64,000 nt of DNA from CAVSKL01 sp963728475 [NCBI: Candidatus Eiseniibacteriota bacterium] (GTDB taxonomy: Bacteria; Eisenbacteria; RBG-16-71-46; JABDJR01), in contig CAVSKL010000001.1 in NCBI GenBank assembly GCA_963728475.1, positions 1,736,001 to 1,800,000 on the forward strand, given 5' to 3'. The notes under the pieces were generated by a model, which had not been told where the DNA came from, ran no database searches, and was given only the letters and a program-made list of their open reading frames with translations. The translations under genes were made by a program, and so were the position numbers. This document shows positions 56,001 through 63,594 of this stretch, piece after piece. Every line of letters begins with the position of its first letter. Within the stretch, counting starts at the first letter, position 1.

Positions 56001-56341
56001 ACCACCTCGACCCGTTCGCCGCCGTAGGTGCGGCGCACGGTGGGGCCGCCCCCCAGCGGCATGGTGTAGACCTCGGACGGCCCCTCGTAGCGCGCGGCGA
56101 AGGCGAGGGTCGCGCCGTCGGGGGAGATCGCGGGGAACGCCTCCTCACCGGGGTGGCTGGTGATCCGGCTGGCCGCTCCCCCTTCCGCCCGCACCCGCCA
56201 CAGGTCTCCCTCGGCCACGAACACGAGGACGTCTCCGCGGAGAGCGGGCTGGCGGTAGTAACCGGTGGGGAGTTCGGCGCGGGCGGGGGCCGCGGCGGCC
56301 ACGGCGGCCAGAACGAGGGTGGAGGCCAGAATCGTTCGCAT
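53060..56341 (-). CDS. Tricorn-type S41 protease
   Basis: 1093 aa with a signal peptide (STLVLAAVAAAAPARA), hence periplasmic or secreted. The first half is two beta-propellers of TolB/WD40-like blades (ITSHPGEEAFPAISPDGATLAF, YSPAWSPDGKWLYVLSD). After a linker come the C1 helical region, a PDZ domain (LARPGVGVKEGDVITMINGTP) and the S41 catalytic core. The active His is in SALHMFVYG (about residue 750), the nucleophile Ser in AYTASDGEDF (about 978), followed by LGKVIGTRTWGG and the Glu region EGHGVEPDITVDD. Tricorn trims peptides made by other proteases. The start was chosen by GAGGAA and the signal peptide; the longer frame is antisense-driven. Confidence 0.92.
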   Translation of the reverse strand: MRTILASTLVLAAVAAAAPARAELPTGYYRQPALRGDVLVFVAEGDLWRVRAEGGAASRITSHPGEEAFPAISPDGATLAFAARYEGPSEVYTMPLGGGPTVRRTYGGERVEVVGWTPGGKLLYATRERSTLPGAQLAVLDVSRPGAAGIGAMIPLAEAADGSYDDSGKTLYFTRFPFQGSHTKRYRGGTAQNIWRWADGDSEATPLTADYPGTSKRPMYWQGRVYFASDRDGTMNLWSMNPDGGDLKQLTHHVGWDVIRPALDSGRIVYQLGADIHLYDVASGKDAVVPITLESDFDQTREHWIDKPMDYLSAWHVSPDGDRLVLTARGEVFVAPVEAGRLVHATRAEGVRYREAAFMPDGKDLVTLSDQSGEVELWTLPADGVGQARQLTHDGTVLRWEAVPSPDGKLIAHTNKNQELWLYDVGAGTDRKIDSSTVAQIERPVWAPDGKWLAYGVVGENLFARVKVWSAAAGSASWVTTDRFASYSPAWSPDGKWLYVLSDRHLRSSVPGVWGSYQPEPYLDKRTEIYQIALVPGERSPFDPPDELHAEAPEKDDGGDRGKKDAGKRKDAGVAVKIDFDGIQTRVRKVPVDPGNYGGLTVNDKALFFVSRPPGSDKPDLVAAPIADKKVEVKTVVPGVKGYELSADGKKLAIQKDDGFLVVDAKTGTADLDKAGVDLGHWALSVVPREEWRQMFDEAWRLERDYFYAANMNGVDWKAMHAKYRPLVDRVTSRGELSDILGQMIGELSALHMFVYGGDQRKGDDDVAPSTLGAVLARDEASGGYRVVHVYRADPDHPESLSPLARPGVGVKEGDVITMINGTPTLSAPSPGELLRRQAGRQVRLAVKPAGGGEARDVIVKPIPLSADAELRYDEWEYTRRLETEKLGKGQIGYLHLRAMGAEDFTSWAENYYPVFTRQGLIVDVRHNRGGNIDSWILSRLMRKVWHYWNQHSGWAPSWNMQYAFRGHVVVLCDAYTASDGEDFCKGFQTLGLGKVIGTRTWGGEVWLSSNNFLVDHGIATAAEYGVYGPNGEWLIEGHGVEPDITVDDLPHAAFEGRDAQLEAAVDYLEKRIAEDPVVNPPVPPFPDKSLKK

Positions 56342-56501
56342 CGTAGTTCCTCGCAGTGGTATTTCGGCGGCGCGGCCCGGAATCGGAGGAGCGGCGGGCG
56401 CGCTGAGCATCGGGCCGAGGGGGGCCGGGGGGCGGTTCATTAAACTCGATGCCGCCGCCGGGCACAAGGGTGGGGACCGAGGGGGCGCGCGGGGGCCGCA
56501 A

Positions 56502-56879
56502 TCAGTGGGCGGCGGCGCCCCGGAAGGCGAGCTTCGCCTCCTCGTTGCGGGACAGGTAGACCAGGGTCATGATGCCGGCGATGGTCCCGAAGGGGATCAC
56601 GACGAGCTGCAGGATGGCCAGCACCTTGGCCGCCGGGGGCGCCCAGTCCTTGAGCGTGACCAGTCCCCAACCGGTGAGCCCGAACGCGGCCAGCGCTCCC
56701 AGGATGGCCACCACCCCGATCGACATGCCCAGAGTGCCGAAGATCATGCCGTGGAGATCGCCCCCGCTCCAGACCCCCAGGATCGCCAGGAACATGGCGA
56801 TCAGGCCCAGCACGCAGCCTCCGGCCAGGATGAAATACCACACCGCGATCATGGTCACGCCTTCGGGTCGCCGCTGCAT
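56502..56879 (-). CDS. Small four-helix membrane protein
   Basis: 125 aa. Membrane segments at about residues 8-30 (MIAVWYFILAGGCVLGLIAMF), 40-58 (MIFGTLGMSIGVVAILGAL), 60-75 and 85-108 (VLAILQLVVIPFGTIAGIMTLVY), with a soluble Ala-rich end. Resembles the DUF4870/DUF6677-like small membrane proteins but cannot be assigned. The start was chosen where AGGAGA precedes the ATG before QRRPEGVT. It lies about 160 bases upstream of the Tricorn gene on the same strand. Confidence 0.7.
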   Translation of the reverse strand: MQRRPEGVTMIAVWYFILAGGCVLGLIAMFLAILGVWSGGDLHGMIFGTLGMSIGVVAILGALAAFGLTGWGLVTLKDWAPPAAKVLAILQLVVIPFGTIAGIMTLVYLSRNEEAKLAFRGAAAH

Positions 56880-57024
56880 GCCTGCTGTTCTCCTTCCGCC
56901 GCCGGTACCGGTGGGAAGGTCCCGGGGAACGGGCCCTCCCGCGATCCGCCGCGATTGTAATCGGCGGGGACCGGTGGTACAAGTTCGCTCCCGGCCGGGC
57001 CGGTGCCCGGGGAAAGGAAACGCC

Positions 57025-57861
57025 GTGAACCCGGAGCCCCCTTCGGAGGATGCCCGCCGCTGGCCGGGGGCGGAGCACCACCCCACCGCCTACCCCGGAG
57101 CGCGGCCCCCCGGGAGCTTCCTCTACCACCGCGGACGGGTGTACCGGCCCGGCCCGGCTTCCGGCGGACTCGACGGGATGGCGGCGCTCCTCGCCCGGTT
57201 CCAGGGGGCTCCCCTGGCCGAGCGCCACGCGGTGCTCGCGGTGGGATCCAACGCTTGCCCCGGCCGGCTCCTGGAGAAGTTCGGGGCCGGCGCCCGGGCC
57301 GCGATCCCGGTGGCGGCGGGGACGGTGGACGGGACGGCCGCGGTCCACCTGGCGGGAGTGGCCGCCTACGGGGCGATCCCCGCCACCGCCTGGGCCGCCC
57401 CCGGATGCCGCACCCGGCTCTGGGCCACCCTCCTCGATCCCGCCGCCCTCGCGGTCCTGAACGCCAGCGAATCGGTGGGGAGGACCTACAAGCTGGTGGC
57501 GCTGGAGGCGCCGCTGTTGCTGGCGGACGGGACCCGGATCGGACCGCTCTACGCCTATGCCTCGGGGTGGGCGCTCGGCCTGGACGGAACCGCGGCCCGG
57601 CTCGCCGTCTTCGACTGCGACCCCGACGGCGGGCTTCCCGCCCTCTCCCAGGAGGAGGTGCTGGTCCGCGCCCTGGACGCGCTGGGGGAGATGACCGGCG
57701 CCCCGGCCGGGGAGCGGGTGCGGGCCCTGGGGAGCGATCCCGGCTTCCGCCGCGCGGTGGCGCGGGGGCTGCGGGAGCGGCTCTCGATCGCCGCCCCCGG
57801 CTTCGACGCGCTCCCGCCGGAGCCGCCCGCGCTTCGCACCCTCGTGGTCGAACCCTGCTGA
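57025..57861 (+). CDS. Hypothetical protein with gamma-glutamylcyclotransferase-like motif
   Basis: 278 aa from a GTG with AAAGGAAA upstream. Not confidently recognised. The segment HAVLAVGSNACPGRLLEKFG resembles the YGSN loop that opens gamma-glutamylcyclotransferase folds, followed by a VAAYGAIPATAW segment and RLWATLLDPAALAVLNASE. A second half is Ala/Leu-rich and helical. The N-terminus before it (AYPGARPPGSFLYHRGRVYRP) is unusual for that family. No signal peptide. Oriented opposite to its neighbours. The fold assignment is tentative. Confidence 0.6.
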   Translation: MNPEPPSEDARRWPGAEHHPTAYPGARPPGSFLYHRGRVYRPGPASGGLDGMAALLARFQGAPLAERHAVLAVGSNACPGRLLEKFGAGARAAIPVAAGTVDGTAAVHLAGVAAYGAIPATAWAAPGCRTRLWATLLDPAALAVLNASESVGRTYKLVALEAPLLLADGTRIGPLYAYASGWALGLDGTAARLAVFDCDPDGGLPALSQEEVLVRALDALGEMTGAPAGERVRALGSDPGFRRAVARGLRERLSIAAPGFDALPPEPPALRTLVVEPC

Positions 57862-57920
57862 ACCTTCCGCCCCGGGGCCTCGGAGGGGGACGCGGAGGGC
57901 GGAGAATCTCCCCGCGCGCC

Positions 57921-60584
57921 CTACGACCGGGTGAGGCTCGGCAGGAAGTAGACGCTGTTCAGGAAGAGGCGGGTGAGCCCGTACCAGAACAGGCGGAAGT
58001 TGGGGTCCTCGACGTACATCACCACGTGTCCGCGGCCCAGCCGTTGATCGACCAGGAACGGCCGGCCGGCCAGCCGGTCCACGTTGGCCTGGGAAGCGTA
58101 ACCCGAGACCCGGGGAGTGTCGGTGAACCAGGCCACGTTGGTGCCGGGCGGGCCCAGCTCCAGCTCCCGCGAGCTGATCTTGAGCACCCGGGCCTCGCCG
58201 GAGTAGCCGAATCCGAGCGGGTTCAGGGGATCCACCTTCACCCGGAAGATCGTGCCCGGGATCTCCTCCAGCCGCTGGCGGCGCTCGCGCTCGGCGGTGG
58301 TCTCCAGCTCGCGCTCCTTGCGCGCCGCCTCCTTCTCCTGGTCGGAGAGATCGGCGTCCTGATCGTCGGCGGGCACCTCCTTCACCGTGCTCAGGCCGGC
58401 CACGCCGGCGTCGGCGAAGAACCCGCCTCCGCCCAGTCCCACGTAGACCCCGCCCTCGGTGATCCACCCCCGCACCGCCGCCACCTGGCTGGAGTCGAGG
58501 GTGGATTGATAGCCGCGGCCTCCGGCTTCGTCGTCGGGAAATACCAGTACGGTATAGGAGCGGAGGGAACGCTCGTCCAGGCTGCTCCGGGGGATCACCG
58601 AGTAGGGGATGCCGTAGATGCGGTCGAGCAGGAACCAGCAGGCGCCCACCGAGGTGGGGTCCGCGGGATCGTCCCCCAGGACCGCCACCCGCGGGGTGCG
58701 CAGGTCGTGGATGCGGAAGCTCCCCAGGTCGGGCCCCTCCTCGGTGAGGCCGGAGTCCACGCCCACCGGATCCACTCCCGCCGCCGCCGCCGCCCGGTTC
58801 ATGAGGTCGGGGAGTCCGGCGGGGTTCCCGGCCCGGAACACGATCAGGGTTCCCGGGCCGAAGCGCCGGCCGCCGGCGGTGAACTCCCGGGTGGTGAAGT
58901 GGATGCGCACCCCGCGGGCCTGGAGCCAGGCCGCGGCCTTGGGCGCCCCGTTCCGTTTCCAGGAAATGAGGTAGGCGTAGCTCGCCTCGGGATGTTCCAC
59001 CTTGCCGGTTACCGCGGGGGGAGCCTCGAGCCGCTCGGTTCCTCCCACATCGGCGTCCTCGCTCCAGTAGGCGTCGATTCCGAAGGCGAGGGGGAGCGAC
59101 CACGCGCTCACGTCGTAGAAGAAGGTGTCGGGAAGCGCGGCCTCCGGCTCCAGCACCGCCCGCAGGAACCGGTTCAAGGGCTGGTCGAGGGGGACCACGT
59201 AGGTCCCGGGGGGAAGCGGGGTGGTGACCGAGGTCCCGTCGTAGGCGTGGAGCCCCCGCGCGCGCACGCCGCCGGTGGAGCGATAGACCTCGGCCCCGTG
59301 GGCCATGAGCAGGCCGGCCAGTTCCGCGGTGCGGGGCGGATCCTCGCCGGGGGGCAAGAGATAGGCCGCCGGCCCGGCGTTCTCCTCCGGCTGGAAGAAC
59401 CGGTAGAAGTCCAGGAACCGCGCCTCCCGGTTGTCCGCCGCGGTCTCCACCGTGGCCAGGGCCGCGGTGTAGTGGTGCTCGGCCCGCTCGGAAAGGGTGA
59501 GGGTGTCGCCCTCCTCGCGGCGGATGGCGAGCCCCGCGTAGCCGTGGCCCGCCTGCTCGTAGGTCATCCCCACCGCGCCGTGGAAGGTCGGCCAGGAGTC
59601 GCCGTAGCCCGGGTAGTAGAGGTCGAACGCCTCGCCGGTGTAGTAGGTCCAACCGCGGGAGTCGAAGGCGCGGGCGTTGCCGCGGCCGAAGATCTCGGAC
59701 CACTTCATCACCGAGGGGGGGAAGTGGGGATGGATGGGCCGCTCGGGGGGAAAGAAGAAATAGGTGTCCTCCGCGTACATCTCGTGGAAGTCCACGTGGA
59801 CCTGGGGATGCCACCGGAGGTACGCGGCGGCCCGGGCCCGGGTCTCCGCCTGGCTCAGCCACGCCCAGTCGCGGTTGAGGTCGAAGAGATAGTGGTTGTA
59901 CCGGCCGCCGGGCCAGGGCTGATGGTGTTCGCGCCCCGGCCCCATCACGTCGGGAGCGCTCCCCACCACCCCGTTGAACCGGTTCACGAACCGGTCGCGC
60001 CCGTCGGGGTTGAGGCAGGGATCCACCAGCACCACCGAGTGCTTCAGCATGTCCGCCACTCCCGGATCGCGGGAGGCGGCCAGCCGGTAGACCACCGCCA
60101 TCGCCGCCTCGCTGGACGAGGCCTCGTCGCCGTGGATGTTGAACGAGAGCCAGACCGCGACCGGGAGGTCGCGCGAGATGTCGCGCGCCTGGTCGAGCGA
60201 GGTCTTGCGCGGATCGGCCAGCCGGGAGTAGCTCTCCCGGAGGCGGTCGGCGCGGGCGAGGTTCTCCGGGTCGGACAGGGTGACGAGCAGGAGCGGGCGC
60301 CCCTCGTAGCTCAGGCCGTATTGTTCGATCCGGACCCGGTCCGAGGCCTCGGCCACCGCGTGCAGGTATCCGGAGATGAGATGGTGCGGCGTGAACCGTT
60401 CCCCCAGCGGGTATCCGAGGTAGCTCTCGGGGGTCGGAACCGCGGGATCGTTCGCCCCCTGCTCGTAGAACGGGGTGGCCGCGCGGACCGCCCCCGGAAA
60501 GAGAAATCCCAGAAGCAGGAGCGTCGCCGCGGCCGCCCCCCGTCCCCGGGGTCCCCGTCCACGCAAGGTCACCGGATTCCGCAT
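57921..60584 (-). CDS. M14-family zinc carboxypeptidase, secreted
   Basis: 887 aa with a signal peptide (AAATLLLLGFLFPGAVRA). The N-terminal M14 catalytic domain shows the zinc ligands in LSFNIHGDEASSSEAAM (His and Glu near residues 147-150) and HVDFHEM (near 265), with PCLNPDGRDRFVNRFNG and FDLNRDWAWLSQAETRA for substrate binding. A large C-terminal extension (DLRTPRVAVLGDDPADPT, GWITEGGVYVGLGGGGF) looks like the glutamine-amidotransferase-like or CBM-like region seen in FCB-group M14 proteins. The start ATG was chosen by the signal peptide. It likely digests extracellular protein, like the Tricorn protease nearby. Confidence 0.9.
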   Translation of the reverse strand: MRNPVTLRGRGPRGRGAAAATLLLLGFLFPGAVRAATPFYEQGANDPAVPTPESYLGYPLGERFTPHHLISGYLHAVAEASDRVRIEQYGLSYEGRPLLLVTLSDPENLARADRLRESYSRLADPRKTSLDQARDISRDLPVAVWLSFNIHGDEASSSEAAMAVVYRLAASRDPGVADMLKHSVVLVDPCLNPDGRDRFVNRFNGVVGSAPDVMGPGREHHQPWPGGRYNHYLFDLNRDWAWLSQAETRARAAAYLRWHPQVHVDFHEMYAEDTYFFFPPERPIHPHFPPSVMKWSEIFGRGNARAFDSRGWTYYTGEAFDLYYPGYGDSWPTFHGAVGMTYEQAGHGYAGLAIRREEGDTLTLSERAEHHYTAALATVETAADNREARFLDFYRFFQPEENAGPAAYLLPPGEDPPRTAELAGLLMAHGAEVYRSTGGVRARGLHAYDGTSVTTPLPPGTYVVPLDQPLNRFLRAVLEPEAALPDTFFYDVSAWSLPLAFGIDAYWSEDADVGGTERLEAPPAVTGKVEHPEASYAYLISWKRNGAPKAAAWLQARGVRIHFTTREFTAGGRRFGPGTLIVFRAGNPAGLPDLMNRAAAAAGVDPVGVDSGLTEEGPDLGSFRIHDLRTPRVAVLGDDPADPTSVGACWFLLDRIYGIPYSVIPRSSLDERSLRSYTVLVFPDDEAGGRGYQSTLDSSQVAAVRGWITEGGVYVGLGGGGFFADAGVAGLSTVKEVPADDQDADLSDQEKEAARKERELETTAERERRQRLEEIPGTIFRVKVDPLNPLGFGYSGEARVLKISSRELELGPPGTNVAWFTDTPRVSGYASQANVDRLAGRPFLVDQRLGRGHVVMYVEDPNFRLFWYGLTRLFLNSVYFLPSLTRS

Positions 60585-60603
60585 CGTCGGTCGATTTCCT
60601 TTC

Positions 60604-62169
60604 TCAACGGGCGCCGCCGGCGCCCCCTTCCCAGTGCGCCCACCCCGAGGCCCCGGGGGGCGCCTCGTCCCACCGCGGCCGGTAGAGGACCGCGTTCCCA
60701 TAGCAGGGCGACGCGGAGGCGGCCACCGTATCGGCGTGCGCGGCCAGGAACGGCCCCAGCTCCCGGCGGAGCCGCTCGAAGAGCGGGTCCCGGGAGTGGG
60801 CGTCCCCCCAGATCACGTACTCGGGGCGGGCCTCGAGCAGGTCCCCGGCCCGGCGGCGGTGGAACTCCAGGTAGGGATGGTCCCGGAGCGGGAACCAGGT
60901 CAGGAACGTTCCCGCCACCGGCGCCCCCGCCGGGACCGCGCGTTCGAACGGCGCGGTCCAGGCCCGGTAATCGCAATCGCGGTTCCGGACCAGGAGCGCG
61001 GCGTCCGCGCCCGCGAGCCACAGGATCCAGATCCCGGCCAGCCCCGCCGCCGCGAAGCCGCGTAGTCTACCGGATGATCCCTCCCCGCGTCGCCCGGCCC
61101 CGGCCACCCGGCGGCCGACCCAGGCGGCGAGGAGATAGAGATAGGGGGCGGCGAGGGTGAGGTAGAGGGGGCTCTTGTTGGGGAGCGCGGCCAGGCCCAC
61201 CACGTAGACCCCCAGGAGCCACCCGAGCCCCCGCGGCGCGCGCAGCGCCGCTCCCGCCGCGGCCACCGCGATCCAGGCGAGGAGCGGCCCGGCCAGCCGC
61301 GGCCACGCGAAGTAGGCGGCGTACCGATGCCACTCCCGGATCCACTGCACCACGACCGGACCGGCGCGGCCGGCGAGATGGGGCGCGTTCTGTCCCAGGA
61401 CGTCGGCGAAGGCGGCGCTCCGGTCGCCCCACAGGTAGAGCGCGAAGGGGAGGGCGAGCACGATCGCCGCCGCCGCCGCGCCCGCCGTCGCCCGCACCGA
61501 GTCCCGGATCGAGGTTCTCCGGAGGAAGAAGAGCCCGGTGACCGCGACCAGGGCCAGGAGCCCGTTGGGGTGGGTGAGGGCGGCGAGCGCGGCCGCCGTC
61601 CCCGCCGCCGGGCCCCGGAACCGCCGCCGGGGATTCCAGGCCAGGGCGGCCGCGGCCAGGGCGAAGAGCCCGGTCACCGCCTCGAACCGGATGGTGCGGT
61701 GGACCTTCCACAGGGTCGGGTCCAGGGTGAAGGCCAGGGCCAGCAGGAGGAGCCAGGGCCAGGCCGGGGTGGCGGGGGCCGGGCCGGGTTGGGTGTGGTC
61801 CCCACCCGTCCCCTCAAGGACCTGGCGGCCCCACCCCAGAAGGATCCACAGCGCGGCCAGCCCCGCCAGCATCGAGACCAGGCGCCCGCCGGTCAACGGA
61901 TCCAGGCCCGTCCGGTCGGCCGCGCTCAGGACCAGGAACTCCAAGGGGGGCATCCAGTAAACACGATCGGCGAAGCGCTGCTCGGAGCCGTGCGAGGGAT
62001 TTCCCAGCGGACCGCCCTCGGCCAGGGACCAGGCCGGCTCGGCGATCCAGCCCTCGTCCACCCAGACCGCGGGGTACCGGTGGAGCGCGACCAGGGTCGC
62101 TCCGAGGTAGAGGAGGGAAGCGACGAGAAGGATCGGCCGGAACCGCCCCGCTTTCTGTAATCTATTCAA
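60604..62169 (-). CDS. GT-C type membrane glycosyltransferase (family 39/ArnT-like)
   Basis: 521 aa, multi-spanning. The first loop carries the acidic DE motif (AVWVDEGWIAEPAWSLAEGG) typical of dolichyl- or undecaprenyl-phosphate-sugar dependent transferases, then MPPLEFLVLSAADR. About ten hydrophobic helices follow (VSMLAGLAALWILLGW, LLLLALAFTL, AAALAALTHPNGLLALVAVTG, AAAAIVLALPFALYLW) before a soluble C-terminal part (EARPEYVIWGDAHSRDP). The frame begins with TTG without a good ribosome site, so the true start is uncertain. It probably adds a sugar to protein or lipid at the periplasmic face. Confidence 0.8.
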   Translation of the reverse strand: MNRLQKAGRFRPILLVASLLYLGATLVALHRYPAVWVDEGWIAEPAWSLAEGGPLGNPSHGSEQRFADRVYWMPPLEFLVLSAADRTGLDPLTGGRLVSMLAGLAALWILLGWGRQVLEGTGGDHTQPGPAPATPAWPWLLLLALAFTLDPTLWKVHRTIRFEAVTGLFALAAAALAWNPRRRFRGPAAGTAAALAALTHPNGLLALVAVTGLFFLRRTSIRDSVRATAGAAAAAIVLALPFALYLWGDRSAAFADVLGQNAPHLAGRAGPVVVQWIREWHRYAAYFAWPRLAGPLLAWIAVAAAGAALRAPRGLGWLLGVYVVGLAALPNKSPLYLTLAAPYLYLLAAWVGRRVAGAGRRGEGSSGRLRGFAAAGLAGIWILWLAGADAALLVRNRDCDYRAWTAPFERAVPAGAPVAGTFLTWFPLRDHPYLEFHRRRAGDLLEARPEYVIWGDAHSRDPLFERLRRELGPFLAAHADTVAASASPCYGNAVLYRPRWDEAPPGASGWAHWEGGAGGAR

Positions 62170-62225
62170 ATGGCGACAATTCCGGCTGTGTTAGCAAGTT
62201 TCTGGACCCGCGGATCATTTGTTCG

Positions 62226-62254
62226 TTGACTGGCCGATCCAACTTGGATAGTTT
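62226..62254 (+). promoter_or_regulatory. Promoter of the dcw (mraZ) cluster
   Basis: TTGACT (62226-62231), 17 bases, TAGTTT (62249-62254). The predicted transcription start falls near 62261, at a TGGGA-GTTGC-TCCCA inverted repeat (62261-62275) that contains the core TGGGA known from MraZ binding boxes. Confidence 0.6.
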
Positions 62255-62326
62255 CCCCCGTGGGAGTTGCTCCCAATTCTGCCCAAGGGCGACCAACCGG
62301 AAACGGCATCGCCGAACCAGGGATGG

Positions 62327-62920
62327 ATGCACGTGGGGAACCTGGACTTTGAAGCTCTGACCGGTAAGGCGGAGGTGGCCGTCGACGACAAGCGGCGGTT
62401 CAGCCTCCCCCCCAAGTACCGGCCCCGATTCGGGTCCCGGGAAACCCCGTCAGGGTACACCCACCACGCGATCCTCGTCCCCTGGTACGGCGGCTCCCTG
62501 GCGGTGATGCCGGAGAGCTACTGGGCCGAGATCCAGGCCCGGCTGTTCGCCCTGGAATATAGCACTCCAGATTTCCTGGAGGCTACGCGTCAATGCACTT
62601 CGTGTATCGAATACGTCCACACCGACCCGGAGGGACGGCTCAGCCTCACCCCGGATCTGGGCGAGTGGCTCCGCCTCCCCGCCCGCGGCAAGGCCAAGGT
62701 GGTGGTGGCGGGAGCGGTCCGGTACCTGGAGGTGTGGAACGCCGTCGAGTACGCGTCGGTGGCCAGGACGGGCAGGAACGACGCCACCCGGCCCGCGAGC
62801 GACATCGAGTACGACAAGAAGCTCGAGATGCTGATGCGGGCGGGGCGGGAGGCCGGGGCCGCGGCAAGGCGGCCCGAGGCCGGCGCCCCCGGGGCGGAGG
62901 GAGCGGATTCCGAAGGTTAA
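62327..62920 (+). CDS. mraZ: MraZ, transcriptional regulator of the dcw cluster
   Basis: 197 aa from the ATG before HVGNLDFEAL; a TTG 20 codons upstream and a GTG two codons downstream are alternatives. Two SpoVT/AbrB-like swapped-hairpin units are visible: VAVDDKRRFSLPPKYRPRF and TDPEGRLSLTPDLGEWL, matching the double DxxxR pattern. Family proteins bind TGGGA boxes upstream of themselves and repress the cell-division cluster. The protein is longer than usual (about 145-150 aa) because of an N-terminal insertion (THHAILVPWYGGSLAVMPES) and a Pro/Ala/Gly C-terminal tail. Confidence 0.88.
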   Translation: MHVGNLDFEALTGKAEVAVDDKRRFSLPPKYRPRFGSRETPSGYTHHAILVPWYGGSLAVMPESYWAEIQARLFALEYSTPDFLEATRQCTSCIEYVHTDPEGRLSLTPDLGEWLRLPARGKAKVVVAGAVRYLEVWNAVEYASVARTGRNDATRPASDIEYDKKLEMLMRAGREAGAAARRPEAGAPGAEGADSEG

Positions 62921-62928
62921 GGGCGCGC

Positions 62929-62973
62929 GCCCCCGGTCCGGCCCCGAAGAAGGGCACGGGGTGGACCGGGGGC
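62929..62973. terminator. 11-bp GC-rich hairpin after mraZ
   Basis: GCCCCCGGTCC pairs perfectly with GGACCGGGGGC across 23 bases. No T-run follows. It could slow or end transcription before the STAS gene; about 210 further non-coding bases lead to that gene. Confidence 0.4.
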
Positions 62974-63182
62974 GACTTGCCCGATCGATGAGCGTCCGGG
63001 GCCCCGCGGCGCCCGCCCGCGCAGGGTCGCTGCAGGGCTTCCGGACGGTTTTTCGGCGCGAAGCACGCGCCGTGCGGCGGGGCCGCGTCCCGGCAGCGGG
63101 ACAGCGGGCGACTGGACGGGCCCGGGACTCCGGGAAGTCGTGACACGGCTCCGCCGCCGGAAGCTCCGACGAAGGAGGGCAC

Positions 63183-63584
63183 ATGCTCCGGACCGACCGG
63201 TCTGATGAAGGACGCGTCTGCCTGCTGGGCCTGGAGGGCAGTCTCAGCAGCGCCGACCTGGTGAATCTCGCAGCGCGGCTTCGCGGACTGGCGGCCCGGG
63301 GTATGTTGCGTGTCGTGGTGGATCTCCGGGGCGTCGACCACTGGGACTTCCGGGGGCTCCGGGCCCTGTCCGATGCGGTGGAGTTCCGCCGCCGGAGCGG
63401 GGCGGTCACCGCCTTCATCACTCCCAGCCGCTACCTGCGCGACATCGCGGTGGCGGCCGGCGTCGGGGATCTTCTCGACTTCTACGACGAGCTGCGGGTG
63501 GAGTCCGAAGTGGAGGCCTTCCCGTTGATGGTCGTGAGCGCGGAGCCGGAGGTGCTGGAATTCAAGCAAGCCTCCGGGCTGTGA
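63183..63584 (+). CDS. STAS-domain protein (anti-sigma-factor-antagonist-like)
   Basis: 133 aa, a single STAS domain: VCLLGLEGSLSSADLVNLAARLRGL, MLRVVVDLRGVDHWDF, RGLRALSDAVEFRRRSGAV, YLRDIAVAAGVGDLLDFYD. In SpoIIAA-like proteins the loop after the third strand is DSSGL with a phosphorylated Ser; here it reads DFRGL, so switching by that phosphorylation looks unlikely. It lies between mraZ and rsmH, which are normally adjacent, and ends 10 bases before rsmH, so it is co-transcribed. Possible link between stress or partner-switch signalling and cell division (inference). Confidence 0.85.
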   Translation: MLRTDRSDEGRVCLLGLEGSLSSADLVNLAARLRGLAARGMLRVVVDLRGVDHWDFRGLRALSDAVEFRRRSGAVTAFITPSRYLRDIAVAAGVGDLLDFYDELRVESEVEAFPLMVVSAEPEVLEFKQASGL

Positions 63585-63594
63585 CGGTTGGGGG

